10,277 nt of DNA from Nitrososphaerota archaeon. GTDB lineage: Archaea; Thermoproteota; Nitrososphaeria; Nitrososphaerales; JACQRY01. The notes beneath the pieces are model-generated. The model was not told the DNA's origin and searched no databases. It saw only the letters and a program-made list of their open reading frames with translations. This document shows, piece by piece, positions 1 to 6,476 of the stretch. Made by a program: the position numbers and the translations under genes. The stretch covers positions 1-10,277 of the forward strand of contig JACQRY010000173.1 in NCBI GenBank assembly GCA_016206275.1. Direction: 5' to 3'. How positions within the stretch are numbered: position 1 is the stretch's first letter; every line of letters starts with the position of its first letter.

Positions 1-1026
1 GAAAGAGCAGCCCAAGAAGCCCAGCGAGAACTAGAAGGACTGCAAGCAGACAAAGCCCTAGAAGAAGCAGCAAAGAAGGAGAACGCACCTCTGATCTATG
101 GAGTGATGGATGCGCCCGACTTCCTCAACATCGTGTGGCCAAGGTTCAGAGAGACCTACCCGTGGGCACCGGCTGAAGGAAGATACATCGAAGGATTCGC
201 GCCTTTAAGAAGCAGATTCATATCAGAGTTCCAAGCTAACGCACCCTCGGCAGACATAGTGTGGCAGTCTGAAGCACCCATGATCGCGGAGATGCGACCG
301 TACATGGCACCCTTCCCAGATATGAAATTCACCGGTCTCTACTCAGGCTACTTTGGAGTCCCTGACAATGAGAACCCAGCAATGTTCATCACCTTCCTAC
401 TTCCATATGTACTGGGATACAACACCAACCTGGTCAAAGCTGAGGAAGCGCCTCAGAGCTGGTTCGACCTAGCAGACCCCAAGTGGAAAGGCAAGATCAT
501 CATGCAGGACGCTACGCGTTTGGAAACCAGCGCCAAGCTTTTGGCCAACCTCCAACTAGCAATGGGTCAGACCAAGTGGGAGGAATTCATGAGAGGATTA
601 GCAGCCAATGAGCCTGTCTGGACGGGTAGCAACACAGAGGCCTACACTAGGGTAGTCGCAGGAGAATTCCCCATAACGACAGTTCTCATAAACGACATTA
701 TCAGACAGGATCCAGGTACACCTGTAGCCGTAGCATGGCCGAAGAAAGACATTCTACAAATAGATTCGGGAGCTTTGACCATGATCGGAATAAGCCAGAA
801 GGCCCAGAACCCTAACTTCGCAAAACTGTTCGTAACATGGGCTCTCAGCCCTGACGGCCAAAAGGCCATGGCTGAGACTGGAAGACCACCTCGCCTCTTC
901 ACAGTGGATCACCCCAACTCCCTGGGCAAGGTGATTCCATCCGGAATCAGTATCCTGGACAGTAACTTCGACTTCCTCCAAGATCCGAAGAAGTGGGAAA
1001 CCATCATAAGGGGTTTCTTCGAATAG
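1..1026 (+). CDS. Solute-binding protein, Fe3+/AfuA type (copy 1, 5' partial)
   Basis: The frame is open from base 1, so the gene begins before the window; the ATG at 103 is internal. The first roughly 30 residues are Ala/Glu/Gln-rich coiled coil, matching residues 99-128 of the complete paralogue at 3078 with four differences. The type 2 periplasmic-binding domain then starts at LIYGV. Over its first 80 residues 62 are identical to the paralogue. Family signatures include YNTNLVK, SWFDLADPKWKGKI and SNTEAYTRVVAGEFPI, typical of the ABC importer component that captures Fe3+, thiamine or polyamine-like ligands outside the cell. The paired tyrosines of classical FbpA proteins are not obvious, so the ligand is unknown. 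An anchor and stalk like those of the paralogue are expected upstream but not seen. No transporter permease or ATPase lies in the window. Confidence 0.88.
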   Translation, partial: ERAAQEAQRELEGLQADKALEEAAKKENAPLIYGVMDAPDFLNIVWPRFRETYPWAPAEGRYIEGFAPLRSRFISEFQANAPSADIVWQSEAPMIAEMRPYMAPFPDMKFTGLYSGYFGVPDNENPAMFITFLLPYVLGYNTNLVKAEEAPQSWFDLADPKWKGKIIMQDATRLETSAKLLANLQLAMGQTKWEEFMRGLAANEPVWTGSNTEAYTRVVAGEFPITTVLINDIIRQDPGTPVAVAWPKKDILQIDSGALTMIGISQKAQNPNFAKLFVTWALSPDGQKAMAETGRPPRLFTVDHPNSLGKVIPSGISILDSNFDFLQDPKKWETIIRGFFE

Positions 1027-1050
1027 CCGCATAGAAACCCCCTCTTTTTT
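1009..1050 (+). terminator. Hairpin plus T-run terminator after solute-binding protein 1
   Basis: GGGGTTTC (1010-1017) is a perfect 8-bp complement of GAAACCCC (1034-1041), with a 16-nt loop holding the stop codon. It is followed by CT and CTTTTTT (1044-1050). The left arm lies in the last codons of the gene. The T-run alone would fit archaeal termination; the hairpin adds weight. Confidence 0.6.
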
Positions 1051-1295
1051 ATTTACTCTAAAGCATGTCACATGTTATTAGCTTGGCAACTTGCTCATCA
1101 ATGATCCCGAGGAAGCTGCGGGTCAAGGAGATAGCAATGGCATGACAGTTGATGCCACGACCACTCAGACTGTGTTGCACCTGAGCCTTTGCTGGTCCAG
1201 AAGGAGCAACAGTGTCTATAGATGCGAAGAGGGTGAAAGAACAGTTGCAAGGACAGATGGGAGTTCATGAATATAAGGTTTGACTGAGGCTGATT

Positions 1296-1496
1296 GTGAC
1301 TTGAGGCCATAGACTTAACCTCCTCTTGGACTTGCTTAAGATGGTTCAAGATTCGGAGTCTCTTCTCAGTAAGAAGATACACTGTTCTTTTGCTTTCGCC
1401 TTGCTCTATTAGGAAACTTACGAGGCTCTTATCCAGTGAAGCTAATAAGGAGCGTTCGGTTAATCGTTTGACTGATATTTGCCCAAAGGCACCGTA
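1296..1496 (-). pseudogene. Remnant of a winged-helix DNA-binding protein
   Basis: Read on the minus strand, about 62 codons look like the second half of a winged helix: a recognition-helix-like stretch (QISVKRLTERSLLASLDKSL), a wing (ESKRTVYLLTEKRLRIL) and a charged helix (NHLKQVQEEVKS). This resembles archaeal Sso10a/PadR-like regulators, where the wing ends in 'YxLTEKG'. The first helices are absent: the frame runs into the start of the convergent DUF488 gene, and downstream sequence (to the stop at 1098) is Cys/His/Ser-rich and does not look like protein. I infer a 5'-truncated, decayed regulator gene. The rest of 1051-1478 holds nothing else I can support. It could be a chance open frame, but the wing match argues against that. 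Confidence 0.4.
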
Positions 1497-2072
1497 CTCC
1501 TGACCGTTGGACACTCCACAAGAACCCTCGGACAGTTGATAGAGATGCTCGAACCCCATGATGTGAGCAGATTGGTGGACGTGCGGACGATCCCACGTTC
1601 ACAGAGGAACCCTCAGTTCAACACCGATACTCTACCCAGAGCATTAAGAGAGGTTGGCATAGGTTACCTCCACGTCAAAGGACTTGGCGGGCTTAGACAC
1701 CCGCATCCAGACTCTGTAAACATTGGTTGGAGAAACCTCACATTTAGAGGCTATGCTGATTATTTGCAGACCCCTGAGTTTAAGGAATATTTGCAGGAAC
1801 TAATACTTCTAGCCGAGAAGGAGAAGACTGCAATAATGTGTTCCGAGGCTTTACCGTGGAGATGTCATCGATCATTGATCGCGGACGCGCTGTTGGTCAG
1901 AGGGGTTGGAGTTGAACATATAATGAGCGGAACACGACGTCAGAAGCATGTTCTGACTCCTTGGGCAAGTGTGAGAGGAACGGAGATCACTTATCCTCCC
2001 GAAAAGAGATGGCATGGAATATGGGCTAGGCAGCCTAAAGCTTTTTACTTCATCTCATGGACGCTGTGCTAG
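1479..2072 (+). CDS. DUF488 family protein
   Basis: A 197-residue protein with clear DUF488 hallmarks: TVGHSTRTL near residue 9, VDVRTIPRSQRNPQFN (33-48), the GLGGLR and GWRN...FRGYADYLQT stretch (68-98), and the CSEALPWRCHR motif with Cys121, Cys129 and His130. The function of the family is unknown; the conserved Cys/His residues suggest a catalytic or metal-binding pocket. Only a TTG at 1479 is available as a start: a stop lies two codons upstream and the domain begins within ten residues. AAGGAG at 1448-1453 is too far away to be its ribosome site, while TAATAAG (1443-1449) is placed as a TATA element for a near-leaderless transcript. The C-terminal 25 residues after the domain are not recognisable. 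A 51-residue gene follows after 12 bp and is probably co-transcribed. Confidence 0.87.
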   Translation: MPKGTVLLTVGHSTRTLGQLIEMLEPHDVSRLVDVRTIPRSQRNPQFNTDTLPRALREVGIGYLHVKGLGGLRHPHPDSVNIGWRNLTFRGYADYLQTPEFKEYLQELILLAEKEKTAIMCSEALPWRCHRSLIADALLVRGVGVEHIMSGTRRQKHVLTPWASVRGTEITYPPEKRWHGIWARQPKAFYFISWTLC

Positions 2073-2084
2073 TGATGACCACGG

Positions 2085-2240
2085 TTGAAGGTTAGGGTCC
2101 TCGTCAATGAGCAGGAGTTGGAGACGATACCGTTCGTCAGAGAGATCATAGGCGGCGTTGTAAGGGGGCTCATCACCCCTCTAAGGGGCGCTAGTGCTCC
2201 AAGGAAGGTGGTTGTGGAAGTTAATTTCGAAGACGACTAA
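2085..2240 (+). CDS. Small conserved-looking protein, 51 aa
   Basis: A short frame with TTG start (the only start, since an in-frame stop lies at 2076-2078) encodes a 51-residue protein beginning MKVRVLVNEQELETIPFVRE and ending in an acidic VVVEVNFEDD. The layout, a beta-strand pair, an amphipathic helix (FVREIIGGVVRGLITPL) and a last beta-strand, is that of a folded small protein. It resembles small archaeal proteins of the form 'VxVNGxExxLxxFVxxxLGxxxxGxxxSLKG', which I recall but cannot verify here. It follows the DUF488 gene by 12 bp and is probably in its transcript. No ribosome binding site is evident. TTTTTCTATT follows the stop at 2240. Function unknown. Confidence 0.6.
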   Translation: MKVRVLVNEQELETIPFVREIIGGVVRGLITPLRGASAPRKVVVEVNFEDD

Positions 2241-2250
2241 TTTTTCTATT
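2238..2250 (+). terminator. T-rich 3' end after the 51-aa gene
   Basis: TAATTTTTCTATT directly follows the small gene, including a five-T run. Archaeal RNA polymerase stops at such T-runs without a hairpin, and no hairpin is seen here. The following stretch to 2345 shows no gene I can support. Confidence 0.35.
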
Positions 2251-2345
2251 AGTCTAGTTGGGGCGAGAGGTGCGACGCATGCGAGGAAACTGCTTTGCGG
2301 CGCTTTCCGAACATATCGAGTTCGCCCATCATTCTGGTCGCATAA

Positions 2346-2386
2346 CTGTGAAAGCATTTTAGGGGAAGAAGGAAACTATTAGTCTA
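2346..2386 (+). promoter_or_regulatory. Promoter of trmO copy 1, shared with copy 2
   Basis: TGTGAAAGCATTTTAGGG (2348-2365) lies about 29 bp before the ATG at 2387, the right place for BRE/TATA of a leaderless archaeal transcript. Nearly the same sequence (TGTGAAAGCGTTTTAGGG) precedes trmO copy 2 on the minus strand, and the similarity runs on to the start codon with a few small gaps. Conservation of this non-coding stretch supports a promoter duplicated together with the gene. There is no convincing ribosome site next to the ATG. Confidence 0.5.
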
Positions 2387-2863
2387 ATGCCTTTTCAGGT
2401 AATCCCCATCGGATTTGTTAAGACTGAATGGAAGAGAGAAGGCCCTAGCATACGGAGACATGAAATAGTGTCTGAGCTGGTCATCGACAAAAAGTATGAA
2501 GATGCGCTAGAAGGTATAGATGGATACTCACACCTCTTCGTCATCTTCTGGTTCCACGAGCTTAGAAATCGAAGGAAGCACGGTTTGAAGATGCATGCGA
2601 AACGAGGCCAGGAAGGCCCATTGGTTGGTATCTTTGCTACACGTAGCTATGGGAGGCCTAATCCCATTGGGTTGGCGGTCGTTGATCTCCTTCGAAGGGA
2701 AGGCAACATTCTGACTGTTAGAGGCCTAGACGCGTTCGACGGAAGCCCCGTCCTAGACATCAAACCATATGATCATCTGGATCGGAAACAGAGGATAAGG
2801 GTTCCAGACTGGACTCTACCTAGACGAGAACCATCCAAGCGTGGAAATCGTCTAGCCTCCTGA
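2387..2863 (+). CDS. trmO: TrmO-like tRNA (t6A37) N6-methyltransferase, copy 1
   Basis: A 158-residue protein of the TsaA/TrmO (UPF0066) family, which in bacteria uses S-adenosylmethionine to methylate N6 of threonylcarbamoyl-adenosine-37 in tRNA. The hallmarks are IGFVKTEWKREGP (8-20), the YSHLFVIFWFHEL stretch (47-59), ATRSYGRPNPIGLAVVDLL (84-102) and GLDAFDGSPVLDIKPY (113-128). The length is normal for a single-domain archaeal member. It shares 128 of its first 144 residues with copy 2 at 8194-8664, but the last 14 residues are unrelated as protein. Its start is the ATG behind the shared promoter element. Archaeal homologues may modify other substrates, so the exact target is inferred. Confidence 0.9.
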   Translation: MPFQVIPIGFVKTEWKREGPSIRRHEIVSELVIDKKYEDALEGIDGYSHLFVIFWFHELRNRRKHGLKMHAKRGQEGPLVGIFATRSYGRPNPIGLAVVDLLRREGNILTVRGLDAFDGSPVLDIKPYDHLDRKQRIRVPDWTLPRREPSKRGNRLAS

Positions 2864-3022
2864 TCGGCTTACTAGCCGTCTTACTCGTTGAATTCGTGCA
2901 GTGAAACTTCCAACATCGAATTCTTATTCAGCGCCGAAATAGAGCTAGGGCCAATATTCACTATTAATCGCTGCCAATGTCTTCATCGGTCTTGGGATAT
3001 GAGCGACTCATGTTGTTCATAA

Positions 3023-3051
3023 CCTAACGTGTTAGGACACAAGAATAAACG
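3023..3051 (+). promoter_or_regulatory. Palindrome plus TATA-like box upstream of solute-binding protein 2
   Basis: CCTAAC-GT-GTTAGG (3023-3036) is a perfect 6-bp inverted repeat with a 2-nt centre. Immediately downstream, AAGAATAAAC (3041-3050) is TATA-like and about 31 bp from the ATG at 3078. A dyad just upstream of the promoter is a plausible operator for ligand-controlled expression of a transporter component. The rest of 2864-3022 shows only a weak 5-bp hairpin at 2865-2878 after the trmO stop and two GAATTC sites. Confidence 0.45.
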
Positions 3052-3077
3052 AATGCTACGAAGGATAAAACATCGTA

Positions 3078-4388
3078 ATGGCTGACAAACTCTCATTTTC
3101 CGTTGGCGTCATCGCCATTCTCATAGCCGCAGGAAGCATAGCGTATACGAGTAGCGCCATAGGAGGAGTATCAAATCAAATAGACTCGGTCACGAGGGAA
3201 CTGAGCGGGCAACTTACCAGTCAGATCGGACCTGTCAACTCCAAGATTGCTCCTTTAGCGAGCTCTGTGAATAGCGTCAAAGAGGAGCAGACAGCCATCA
3301 GAAGCCTAGTCGAACAAAGAGTAGGAGGACTAGAAGCAGCCCTACAACAAGCCCAGCAACGACTAACTGAAGCAGAAAGAGCAGCCCAACTGGCCCAGCA
3401 AGAACTCGAATCATTACAGGCAGACAAGGCCTTGGAAGAAGCAGCCAAAAAGGAGCAAGCACCTCTGATTTACGGAGTGGTGGACGCGCCCCATTTCGCG
3501 AACATAATATGGCCCCGTTTCAGGGAAAGTTATCCTTGGGCGCCCGCGGAACCTAGGTACATCGAAGGCTTTGCACCCCTTCGATCCCGATTCGTATCAG
3601 AATTCCAGGCAAACGCCCCTTCTGCGGATCTCATTTGGCAGTCCCATGCGCCTATGGTAGGTGAGCTGGCACCTTATCTAGCCACATTCAAGGATATGAA
3701 ATACATCAACCTCTACGAGAAAGCCTTCATTGGCGGAGACGGTCGGATATTCGGGACGATGACTCTCCCAGGTGTCATCATGTATAACACCAATATCGTG
3801 AAGACTGATGACGTGCCGAAAAGCTGGTTTGACCTTGCAAACCCAAAGTGGAAAGACAAAATTGTCCTTCAAGATCTTCGACGCCTAGAGTTCACAACAC
3901 AAGCAATGGCTGATCTGCAGCTCGCCATGGGCAAAGATAGGTGGACAGAATTCATGAAGGGATTTGCAGCGAACAATCCTACCCTCGTGGGGAGCAACAC
4001 CGAGGCCTATGTCAAGATAATTGCAGGCGAATTTCCAATAGGAATAGGGAGACTCAATGACATTCTTGCCCAACAAACGGATACACCTGTTGCAGTAGCC
4101 TGGCCCCAAGAAGAACCCAAGGGTGTAATCTCAGGAACCTCAATGATTGGAATAAGCGCCAAAGCCGCAAACCCCAACTTTGCAAGGCTTCTTGTGCAGT
4201 GGCTCATGAGCCCCCAGGGCCAAAAGGCCATTGCTGACACCGGAAGGCCGCCGACATTACTAACTCTTGACCATCCGAAGTCACTTGGATCTGTAATTCC
4301 TTTAGGGGTAGGAATACTGCCTGTAAACGAGGACTTCCTGAAGGACCCGAAGTCTTGGGAAGCTGTCGTCAAATCCTTCTTCGGATGA
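3078..4388 (+). CDS. Membrane-anchored, coiled-coil-stalked solute-binding protein (copy 2)
   Basis: A 436-residue protein in three parts. Residues 6-28 form one hydrophobic segment (FSVGVIAILIAAGSIAYTSS) that should act as an uncleaved anchor; there is no lipobox Cys. Residues about 30-127 are predicted coiled coil, rich in Gln, Glu and Ala (for example EAALQQAQQRLTEAERAAQL). From residue 129 (PLIYGVVDAPHF) to the end lies an AfuA-like type 2 periplasmic-binding domain with MYNTNIVK, SWFDLANPKWKDKIVL and GSNTEAYVKIIAGEFPI. The model is a ligand-capture domain held away from the membrane by a stalk. Iron is the best guess by family, but no clear Tyr-Tyr iron site is visible. The ATG fits the anchor beginning right after it; GAAGGA (3059-3064) is a weak ribosome site. 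The gene runs convergently with the AOR gene. Confidence 0.9.
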   Translation: MADKLSFSVGVIAILIAAGSIAYTSSAIGGVSNQIDSVTRELSGQLTSQIGPVNSKIAPLASSVNSVKEEQTAIRSLVEQRVGGLEAALQQAQQRLTEAERAAQLAQQELESLQADKALEEAAKKEQAPLIYGVVDAPHFANIIWPRFRESYPWAPAEPRYIEGFAPLRSRFVSEFQANAPSADLIWQSHAPMVGELAPYLATFKDMKYINLYEKAFIGGDGRIFGTMTLPGVIMYNTNIVKTDDVPKSWFDLANPKWKDKIVLQDLRRLEFTTQAMADLQLAMGKDRWTEFMKGFAANNPTLVGSNTEAYVKIIAGEFPIGIGRLNDILAQQTDTPVAVAWPQEEPKGVISGTSMIGISAKAANPNFARLLVQWLMSPQGQKAIADTGRPPTLLTLDHPKSLGSVIPLGVGILPVNEDFLKDPKSWEAVVKSFFG

Positions 4389-4466
4389 CCTGCCAACACT
4401 GCGAGACTTTATCTCAGCCACATCCAAGTCGTAACTCTAAATACATTAGGACATAATTCCTCACTA

Positions 4467-4496
4467 AAATGACAACAGTTAACCCACAAGTCATTT
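4467..4496. terminator. Possible bidirectional hairpin between convergent genes
   Basis: AAATGAC (4467-4473) is complementary to GTCATTT (4490-4496) with a 16-nt loop. It sits in the 136-bp gap between the plus-strand solute-binding gene and the end of the minus-strand AOR gene. The T-runs on both sides are short, so termination is a weak inference. Nothing else stands out in 4389-4524. Confidence 0.25.
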
Positions 4497-4524
4497 GATG
4501 TTTCGAGTGGCCAATCCCGCCCCC

Positions 4525-6357
4525 TTATGCAATGCTGAGCCTGTCCAAGGTTGGTTGCAAGGGCCGACCCGTGTCGCGGTCCCATCCCATCAACCCATAA
4601 TACTCCCTTATCATCTTCTCCAAGTGAGGCTTAACCCACCCTCCTTTCCTGTCGCCATCAGGCTTCGGCTCCATGAATCTGGGTCCAAGATCAAGATCGA
4701 CTTCAGGAGTCAACCCGTGTTCCACGTCAAGCAAACGCATGTGAGTCGTCAGCCGCTCTCCAACAGTCAAAGCCTCTTCAACCGTGAAGTTCTTCCAACC
4801 AGTGGCAGCATGCAGAGATTCTACAACATCGATTAGTGACCCTTCTTTCTCCCTTGCTATGCCGAACCAACATACTCCCGCAGCATTATAGAACTGCCTC
4901 GTCTGATTATGTTTCTTAATCTCCATCGGTTTACCTTCAGTAGTCAGAGGATCAGTAGGCTCAGCATAGCCTATGTCTGGCTCTGTGCCATACCCGTCAA
5001 AACCTGAGCCATACCAGCCTGTGCCGCCTCCTACAGCCTGACCCAGCATTGCCCCGAAATTGCCTCTATACTCATGCATGTTGGGGGAGAGGCAGCCCCT
5101 AACGTATACCGCGTATTGATCAGCATTATGACCTATGGCCTTCGCACACTCCTTCGGCCCCGAAGCTATCGCCTTGGCCAGCCAGCCGTCCCGCTCCACA
5201 ACCTTCCGCATCATCCTCTCCACAGACTCAACACTGCCCCAGACAAGCGGGACACCATCTGTATCCTTCTCAGTCAGGAGACCGTTCTCGTAAGCCTCAA
5301 ACGCTATCGCAAGAGTGTTACCGAAGGACTGAGCTTGCAGTCCAAGCTGATTAGCCAGATGTGTAAGGTACCGAACATCCTCTCCCCCAACTCCCAGAAC
5401 AGAAGCTGCTCCTTCAAGCCCCTCTCCTCCGGGGTTAAGATGCGCCACCATCCCCTTATGCGGCCCATCAGCTATCACCGCATCATACGGACACTTTCTT
5501 ACGCATTCAAAACATCCGCGGCGAATTATATCTTCTTTATCCCATCCTTTATCGAAATCATCAAAGACAGAGCTCTTCCAGTTCCTGTTAACAATCCCAA
5601 ACTTGCTCCTAATAATCCCGTAACGCTGCCTATATTTTGCAAGCCACTCTATCGCCTGAGTCTTCTCCCTCCATCTCAATCCAACCTCAGTCAGTCCCTC
5701 TTCGTCAGCCAACGGTGGAACCTGCTTTCCGTATACCGCTATGGCTTTGAGTTTCTTAGACCCCCAAATCGCTCCTGCACCATGCGCAAAATTGTGGTTC
5801 TTGTCGTTGCACACCATGGAGTAAGGAAGAACATTCTCTCCAGCCGGTCCTATAGTGGCCACGCTTGCATCTGGATAACCAAGATCGTTCTTTATTTGAT
5901 CTTCAGACTCGAAGGTCCCTTTACCCCAGTATTTTCCTGCGTCCAATATCTCCGCTTTCCCATCGTGAAGCCAAAGCACGACAGGGTTCTCAGATGTACC
6001 TTTGATTACGATGCCATCATAACCCGAGAACTTCAGCCTCGGACCCCAGTAACCATGCGAATGAGCATGATTGAATGTGCGTCCGTCCTCCGGGTTCACG
6101 GAGGCAATTGTAGCGTCGGTGCCACCTGGCGTTAAACCAGTTCCAGTAAGAGGACCAGTCATGATGATTATTCTGCTCTCTGGATCGAAGACATTGATGT
6201 CTTTCGGCTGTTCCTTCCATAACAGGTATTGGGCAAGACCCTGGCCGCCCAACCATAGTCTTAGAATCCGTTCATCTGGGAGTGGTTCTTCTTTTAGGTC
6301 ATGGGAAGTAAGGTCGGCTCTCAGAATCTTTCCCATATACCCCCCTAAACTCGTCAT
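4525..6357 (-). CDS. Aldehyde ferredoxin oxidoreductase family protein (divergent)
   Basis: A 610-residue protein of the tungsten/molybdenum AOR family, which oxidises aldehydes to acids, typically passing electrons to ferredoxin. Family marks: GGYMGKILRADLT at the N-terminus, MTGPLTGTGLTPGG (66-79), the HSHGYWGPRLKFSGYDGIVIKG pterin-binding region (near 100-120) and the cluster ligands Cys282, Cys285, Cys289 (CFECVRKC) and Cys496. These match the spacing of Pyrococcus furiosus AOR (288, 291, 295, 494). Odd points: the usual 'PEYET' stretch reads GGEGLEG (311-317), the second pterin motif DxxGLC reads NAAGVC (491-496), and the region after residue 420 (SPNMHEYRGNFGAML) is unlike the usual 'PAYDPRG'. 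Substrate cannot be assigned. The ATG at 6357 is preferred over the ATG seven codons in, because GGY is conserved and a TATA-like box lies at leaderless distance. Confidence 0.9.
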   Translation of the reverse strand: MTSLGGYMGKILRADLTSHDLKEEPLPDERILRLWLGGQGLAQYLLWKEQPKDINVFDPESRIIIMTGPLTGTGLTPGGTDATIASVNPEDGRTFNHAHSHGYWGPRLKFSGYDGIVIKGTSENPVVLWLHDGKAEILDAGKYWGKGTFESEDQIKNDLGYPDASVATIGPAGENVLPYSMVCNDKNHNFAHGAGAIWGSKKLKAIAVYGKQVPPLADEEGLTEVGLRWREKTQAIEWLAKYRQRYGIIRSKFGIVNRNWKSSVFDDFDKGWDKEDIIRRGCFECVRKCPYDAVIADGPHKGMVAHLNPGGEGLEGAASVLGVGGEDVRYLTHLANQLGLQAQSFGNTLAIAFEAYENGLLTEKDTDGVPLVWGSVESVERMMRKVVERDGWLAKAIASGPKECAKAIGHNADQYAVYVRGCLSPNMHEYRGNFGAMLGQAVGGGTGWYGSGFDGYGTEPDIGYAEPTDPLTTEGKPMEIKKHNQTRQFYNAAGVCWFGIAREKEGSLIDVVESLHAATGWKNFTVEEALTVGERLTTHMRLLDVEHGLTPEVDLDLGPRFMEPKPDGDRKGGWVKPHLEKMIREYYGLMGWDRDTGRPLQPTLDRLSIA

Positions 6358-6379
6358 CCTGAGTCTTGAATGCTGATCT

Positions 6380-6394
6380 AAACATAAAACTTTT
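6380..6394 (-). promoter_or_regulatory. TATA-like box of the AOR gene
   Basis: Read on the minus strand the sequence is AAAAGTTTTATGTTT; its centre lies about 29 bp before the ATG at 6357, the spacing for a leaderless transcript. This supports the first ATG as the start, although a GGGGGG run sits just before the second ATG. Confidence 0.45.
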
Positions 6395-6408
6395 CCCGAA
6401 ACAGTTAG

Positions 6409-6427
6409 GTTTGATTTGGCGTCAAAC
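6409..6427. promoter_or_regulatory. Inverted repeat in the divergent AOR / iron-sulfur gene control region
   Basis: GTTTGA (6409-6414) and TCAAAC (6422-6427) form a 6-bp dyad with a 7-nt centre, between the two divergent TATA-like elements. The position fits an operator acting on both genes. No matching site was found elsewhere in the window. Confidence 0.25.
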
Positions 6428-6444
6428 TCGATGCTTGGTAACGG

Positions 6445-6453
6445 TTAAGTATT
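6445..6453 (+). promoter_or_regulatory. TATA-like element of the iron-sulfur protein gene
   Basis: TTAAGTATT is centred about 28 bp before a GTG at 6477. It supports that GTG as the start of a leaderless mRNA, in preference to the far-upstream TTG at 6366. The match to the archaeal TATA consensus is moderate. Confidence 0.35.
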
Positions 6454-6476
6454 CACAGCCCAAGTCAAAGGGCAGC

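Noticed and set aside
754..1071. A minus-strand open frame across the end of solute-binding protein 1
   Set aside because: It covers the terminator hairpin and the conserved coding end of the plus-strand gene; no domain is recognisable.
2194..2382. A 62-codon plus-strand open frame between the 51-aa gene and trmO copy 1
   Set aside because: It overlaps the more protein-like 51-residue gene and the duplicated trmO promoter, begins with GTG without a ribosome site, and shows no fold pattern.
2890..2923. GAATTCG / CGAATTC inverted repeat downstream of trmO copy 1
   Set aside because: The arms are built on the self-palindromic GAATTC, so the pairing is likely chance; no promoter element lies close by.
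5074..6135. A 353-codon plus-strand open frame antisense to the AOR gene
   Set aside because: It lies wholly inside the strongly supported AOR gene; its translation is basic and Ser/Pro/Arg-rich with no recognisable motif, typical of a shadow frame.
6366..6476. An N-terminal extension of the iron-sulfur protein from a TTG at 6366
   Set aside because: The extra 37 residues do not resemble family members, would run through the AOR promoter and the dyad, and a GTG at 6477 has a well-placed TATA-like element.
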